NCBI GenBank assembly: GCA_014879535.1
Contig: JACSRX010000019.1
Coordinates: 1 to 64,000, forward strand
From: Chthoniobacterales bacterium
Lineage (GTDB): Bacteria > Verrucomicrobiota > Verrucomicrobiia > Chthoniobacterales > JACTMZ01
DNA length: 64,000 nucleotides
Reading direction: 5' to 3'
The position numbers and the translations under genes are program-made. Numbering within the stretch: position 1 is the first letter of the stretch; each line of letters opens with the position of its first letter. The notes under the pieces were generated by a model, which saw only the letters and a program-made list of their open reading frames with translations, was not told the origin of the DNA and did no database searches. Shown here piece after piece: positions 60,257 to 64,000 of the stretch.

Positions 60257-63200
60257 GCCTGACCGATCCCTTCGTCCGGCGCCCCATCATGACGACCCTC
60301 GTCATGGTGAGCATCCTCGGCTGCGGGTTGTTCGCCTACATCCACCTGCCGGTCAGCGATCTTCCGGACGTCGATTTCCCCACGATCAACGTCTCCGCGA
60401 GCCTCCCCGGCGCCAGTTCCGAGACGATGGCCTCCTCCGTCGCCCTGCCGCTGGAAAAGAAATTCTCCACCATCGCCGGGATCGAGTCGATGACGTCCAC
60501 CAGCTCGCTCGGCTCCTCCAGCATCACGATCCAGTTCAATCTTTCGCGCGACATCGACGCCGCCGCGCAGGACGTGCAGGCCGCCATTTCCCAAGCCCAG
60601 CGCGATCTGCCGGTGGACATGCCCTCGCCGCCCTCCTTCCGCAAGGTCAATCCCGCCGAGCAGCCGATCCTTCTTCTTGCCGCCCACTCGGACACGCTGG
60701 CCTACAGCCAGGTGAACGAATACGCCGACACGCTCATCGCGCAGAGGCTCTCCACCGTGCTCGGCGTGGCGCAGGTCGATCTCTTCGGATCCCAGAAATA
60801 CGCCGTCCGGGTGAAGATCGATCCTCGCGAACTCGCAGCCCGCGGCATCGGCATCGACGAGGTGGAGTCCGCCATCCGCGAGGCCAACTCGAATGCCGCC
60901 ACCGGCGAGCTGGATACCGGCGCCAAGTCCCGGACCATCAAGGCAACCGGCCAGCTTGAGGACGCTGCCGCCTTCCGCGAACTCATCGTCAGCTACCGCA
61001 ATGGCTTCCCGGTCCGCCTGCGGGAGATTGCCACCGTCATCGATGGCGTCGAGGACGAGAAGAATCTCGGCTGGTATAACCTCACTCGCGGCGTGGTCCT
61101 GGCCATCCAGCGCCAACCGGGGGCGAACACGGTGGACGTGATCGACCGCATTCTGGAACTGCTCCCGGCCTATCAGGCCCAGCTCCCGGGCGGAATCAAG
61201 CTCGACATCCTCTACGACCGGTCCGCCTCGATCCGGGAATCCCTGCACGACGTCAAATTCACCCTGGGCCTTGCCATCGCCCTCGTCATCCTCGTCATCT
61301 TCATCTTCCTCCGCAACGTCCGCGCGACGCTCATTCCCAGCGCCGCAATCCCCCTGTCCATCATCGGCACGTTCGGCGTCATGTATCTTCTGGGATTCAG
61401 CGTGAACAATTTCTCGCTCATGGCCCTGATCCTCGCCGTGGGGTTCGTGGTCGATGACGCCATCGTCGTCCTGGAGAACATCATCCGCCACATCGAGAAG
61501 GGGGAAACGCCCATGCAGGCCGCGATCAAGGGCGGCCGCGAGATCGGCTTCACCATCCTGTCGATGACCCTGTCGCTCGCCGCGGTGTTCATCCCGGTCC
61601 TGTTCATGGGCGGGATCCTCGGACGCCTGCTCAACGAATTTGCCGTGACCATCGCCGTGGCCATTCTCATCTCGGGATTCATCTCATTGTCCCTCACCCC
61701 GATGCTCAGCAGCCGCTTCCTCAGGCAGGCCCACAGCGCGAGCAACAACATTGTCTTCCGGTGGTCGGAAGCCATCTTCGCGGGTTTCCTGTCAGCGTAT
61801 GAAAGGACGCTCCGTGTCGCCATCAGGCACCATGTTCTCGTTTCCCTTGCCGCGGTGGCCATGGCCGCCGCCACCGCGTGGCTCTTCATCATCGTGCCCA
61901 AGGGGTTTCTTCCCAACGAGGACGCCAACCGCATCATTGTCAGCACCGAGGCTGAGCAGGGCGTCGCCTTCGAGAAACTCGTCGAACTCCAGCAGCAGGC
62001 TGCGGAAATCGTCTCCCGCAACCCCAATGTCGAGGGATTCGTCTCGCGCATCGGCGGGGGGCAGGGTGCGCGCCTGGGCAACACCGGACGCCTGATCATA
62101 ACGCTCAAGCCTCGCAGTGAGCGCTCCCCGATCGACGAAGTCGTCCGCGAACTGCGGCGTGATCTCAGCGGCATCCCGGGCCTCAAGGTCTTCCCGCAGA
62201 ATCCCCCCACCATCCGCATCGGCGGCATGCTCACCAAGAGCCTCTACCAGTTCACCCTGTTCGGTCCGAACCTCGACCAGCTCTACGAGGCCGCGGGAAC
62301 GATGGAGGAGGCGATGCGCGGCGTTCCCGGGCTGATCGATGTCACCTCGGATCTCCAGGTCACCAATCCCGAGGTTCTGGTCGATATCAACCGCGACAAG
62401 GCCTCCGCCCTCGGCGTGAGCGCCGCCCAGATCGAACGGGCGCTCGGAGCCGCCTACTCGACGCGCCAGATCTCCACCATCTACACCCCGAACAACCAAT
62501 ACCGCATCATCATCGAGGCCAGCGACAACTTCAAACGCGAGGCCGCCGACCTTTCCCGCCTCTACGTCCGCTCCTCGACCACCGGCCGCCTCATCGCGCT
62601 CGACGCCATCGCGAAGTTCAAGACCCAGACCGGCCCCCTCACCGTCCAGCACCTCGGTCAACTTCCCGCCGTCACCCTCTCCTTCGATCTCGCCCCCGGC
62701 TATTCGTTGAGCGATGTCGTGCCGGTCATCCAGCGCCTCGCCGACTCCCAGGTGGGCGAAGGCATCAGCTCCCAATTCCAAGGCACTGCCCAGGCCTTCC
62801 AAGCCTCCCTCAACAACCTCGGCCTCCTTCTCATCATGGCCATCCTCGTCATCTACATCATCCTCGGCATCCTCTACGAGAGCTTCACCCACCCGCTCAC
62901 CATCCTGTCCGGTCTGCCTTCGGCCGGATTCGGCGCCCTGCTGACCCTTCTCCTCTTCGGGAAAGAACTCAACGTTTACGGCTTCGTCGGACTCCTCATG
63001 CTCATCGGCATCGTGAAGAAGAACGCCATCATGATGATCGACTTCGCTCTCGACGCCCAACGCCGGCACAATGTGCCGCCATCCCGCGCGATTTTCGATG
63101 CATGCCTCATCCGGTTCCGGCCGATCATGATGACCACCATGGCGGCGATGATGGGCACGCTTCCCATCGCCTTGGGTTTCGGCGCCGGTGGCGACGTGCG

Positions 63201-63369
63201 GCAACCCCTCGGACTCGCCGTGGTCGGCGGCCTCATCATCTCGCAGATCGTCACCCTCTACATCACGCCCATCATCTACCTCTACTTCGAGCGGATCGAG
63301 GGACTCTTCCGCAAGGACCGCGTGCTTCCCAAACCCGCCCACGGCGCGTCCCTTCCGGCCGCCGGCTGA
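60253..63369 (+). CDS. RND efflux permease (AcrB/MdtB-like)
   Basis: FVRRPIMTTLVMVSILGCGLFAYIHLPVSDLPDVDFPTINVSASLPGASSETM; VGFVVDDAIVVLENIIRHIEKG; LIGIVKKNAIMMIDFAL. Confidence 0.96.
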   Translation: MSLTDPFVRRPIMTTLVMVSILGCGLFAYIHLPVSDLPDVDFPTINVSASLPGASSETMASSVALPLEKKFSTIAGIESMTSTSSLGSSSITIQFNLSRDIDAAAQDVQAAISQAQRDLPVDMPSPPSFRKVNPAEQPILLLAAHSDTLAYSQVNEYADTLIAQRLSTVLGVAQVDLFGSQKYAVRVKIDPRELAARGIGIDEVESAIREANSNAATGELDTGAKSRTIKATGQLEDAAAFRELIVSYRNGFPVRLREIATVIDGVEDEKNLGWYNLTRGVVLAIQRQPGANTVDVIDRILELLPAYQAQLPGGIKLDILYDRSASIRESLHDVKFTLGLAIALVILVIFIFLRNVRATLIPSAAIPLSIIGTFGVMYLLGFSVNNFSLMALILAVGFVVDDAIVVLENIIRHIEKGETPMQAAIKGGREIGFTILSMTLSLAAVFIPVLFMGGILGRLLNEFAVTIAVAILISGFISLSLTPMLSSRFLRQAHSASNNIVFRWSEAIFAGFLSAYERTLRVAIRHHVLVSLAAVAMAAATAWLFIIVPKGFLPNEDANRIIVSTEAEQGVAFEKLVELQQQAAEIVSRNPNVEGFVSRIGGGQGARLGNTGRLIITLKPRSERSPIDEVVRELRRDLSGIPGLKVFPQNPPTIRIGGMLTKSLYQFTLFGPNLDQLYEAAGTMEEAMRGVPGLIDVTSDLQVTNPEVLVDINRDKASALGVSAAQIERALGAAYSTRQISTIYTPNNQYRIIIEASDNFKREAADLSRLYVRSSTTGRLIALDAIAKFKTQTGPLTVQHLGQLPAVTLSFDLAPGYSLSDVVPVIQRLADSQVGEGISSQFQGTAQAFQASLNNLGLLLIMAILVIYIILGILYESFTHPLTILSGLPSAGFGALLTLLLFGKELNVYGFVGLLMLIGIVKKNAIMMIDFALDAQRRHNVPPSRAIFDACLIRFRPIMMTTMAAMMGTLPIALGFGAGGDVRQPLGLAVVGGLIISQIVTLYITPIIYLYFERIEGLFRKDRVLPKPAHGASLPAAG

Positions 63370-63399
63370 GAGCCCGCGACGCCAACCCGCCCCTGTCCA

Positions 63400-64000
63400 T
63401 CATGGCACCGGTGCCCCGGCCGATTGCCAGGCCTTGATGGCCTCGACGGGGTGGAGAAGCATGATGATATTGAGCGTGAGGTTGTCGCGGATCCAGAGAG
63501 CGCAGCCGATTTCCATGACGAGGACGGCCGTGACGGTCGCCCAGACCGGGAGGCGCCATGCGAGGAGGAACCCGAGGGACATCATGAGCAGGTCGCTCGC
63601 GGAATTCAGGATGCTGTCGCCGCTGTAGCCGAGGGCCATCGTGGCTTCGCGGTAGCGATTGATGATGAGGGGGGAGTTTTCCAGAAGTTCCCAGCCCGCC
63701 TCGATGATCACGGCGATGAGGTAGCGGGCGGAAAGGGGAAGCCGGCGGGCGAAGAGCCAGAGGAGGCCGTAGAAGGCCATGCCGTGGATGATGTGGGAAA
63801 AGGCGTAGGCGTCGGCAACGCGCTGGGAACATTCGGGACCCCAGATGTTCGAAGTCCACCAGCCGAATGCGCCGTCAGGGCCGAGCGGGGAGCGCCCCAT
63901 GGTCCACTCGATGAGGGCGAGCAGGGGAAAAATGGCGAAGGCGAGGACGAGCCAGAGGCGCCCGTGGTCTGCCGGTGCGGAAGGTTGCGGGTTGATGGCT
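63400..64000 (-). CDS. DUF2585-like membrane protein, 5' end outside the window
   Basis: WTSNIWGPECSQRVADAYAFSHIIHGMAFYGLLW. Frame stays open to the window edge (AINPQPSAPADHGRLWLVLAFAIFPLLALIEWTMGRSPLGP), so the ORF-track start at 63900 is internal. Confidence 0.75.
   Translation of the reverse strand, partial: AINPQPSAPADHGRLWLVLAFAIFPLLALIEWTMGRSPLGPDGAFGWWTSNIWGPECSQRVADAYAFSHIIHGMAFYGLLWLFARRLPLSARYLIAVIIEAGWELLENSPLIINRYREATMALGYSGDSILNSASDLLMMSLGFLLAWRLPVWATVTAVLVMEIGCALWIRDNLTLNIIMLLHPVEAIKAWQSAGAPVP

Noticed and set aside
59842-63342. Long minus-strand ORFs (549 aa and 516 aa) opposite the RND permease
   Set aside because: Shadow ORFs; the permease is complete on the plus strand.

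Overview
The window is a GC-rich bacterial chromosome segment, probably Verrucomicrobia-like (inferred from gene content; no rRNA or tRNA seen). Left to right: (1) an integron remnant at the left edge (about 1-1.2 kb), with two leftward cassette genes, a recognisable attC, a candidate attI core site and a truncated, divergent integrase fragment. (2) A leftward housekeeping block gyrB-recA-sucC-sucD. (3) An STT3-like membrane protein, a flavoprotein disulfide reductase and two bactofilins, one with zinc ribbons. (4) A surface-polysaccharide locus of about 22 kb (11.8-34.4 kb): glycosyltransferases, methyltransferases, MBOAT acyltransferase, Wzx/Wzy-like proteins, GT11 fucosyltransferase, GH43-like protein. 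(5) A complete MoxR/Bat (aerotolerance-type) operon. (6) purK, an LpxL-WaaF fusion, an HtrA-like protease, ppk1, msrB and msrA. (7) A lower-GC accessory island (51.4-58.6 kb): an MmeI-like restriction-methyltransferase with a compositionally distinct TRD, three uncharacterised proteins including one with a HEPN-type RNxxxH motif, small membrane ORFs, a 41-bp repeat pair and a RelBE-like toxin-antitoxin pair. (8) An RND efflux adaptor/permease pair and a DUF2585-like gene running off the right edge. The best candidates for undescribed biology are the HEPN/TM/unknown cluster beside the MmeI-like gene and the integron remnant. All family calls come from reading the sequence and translations; no database search was run.
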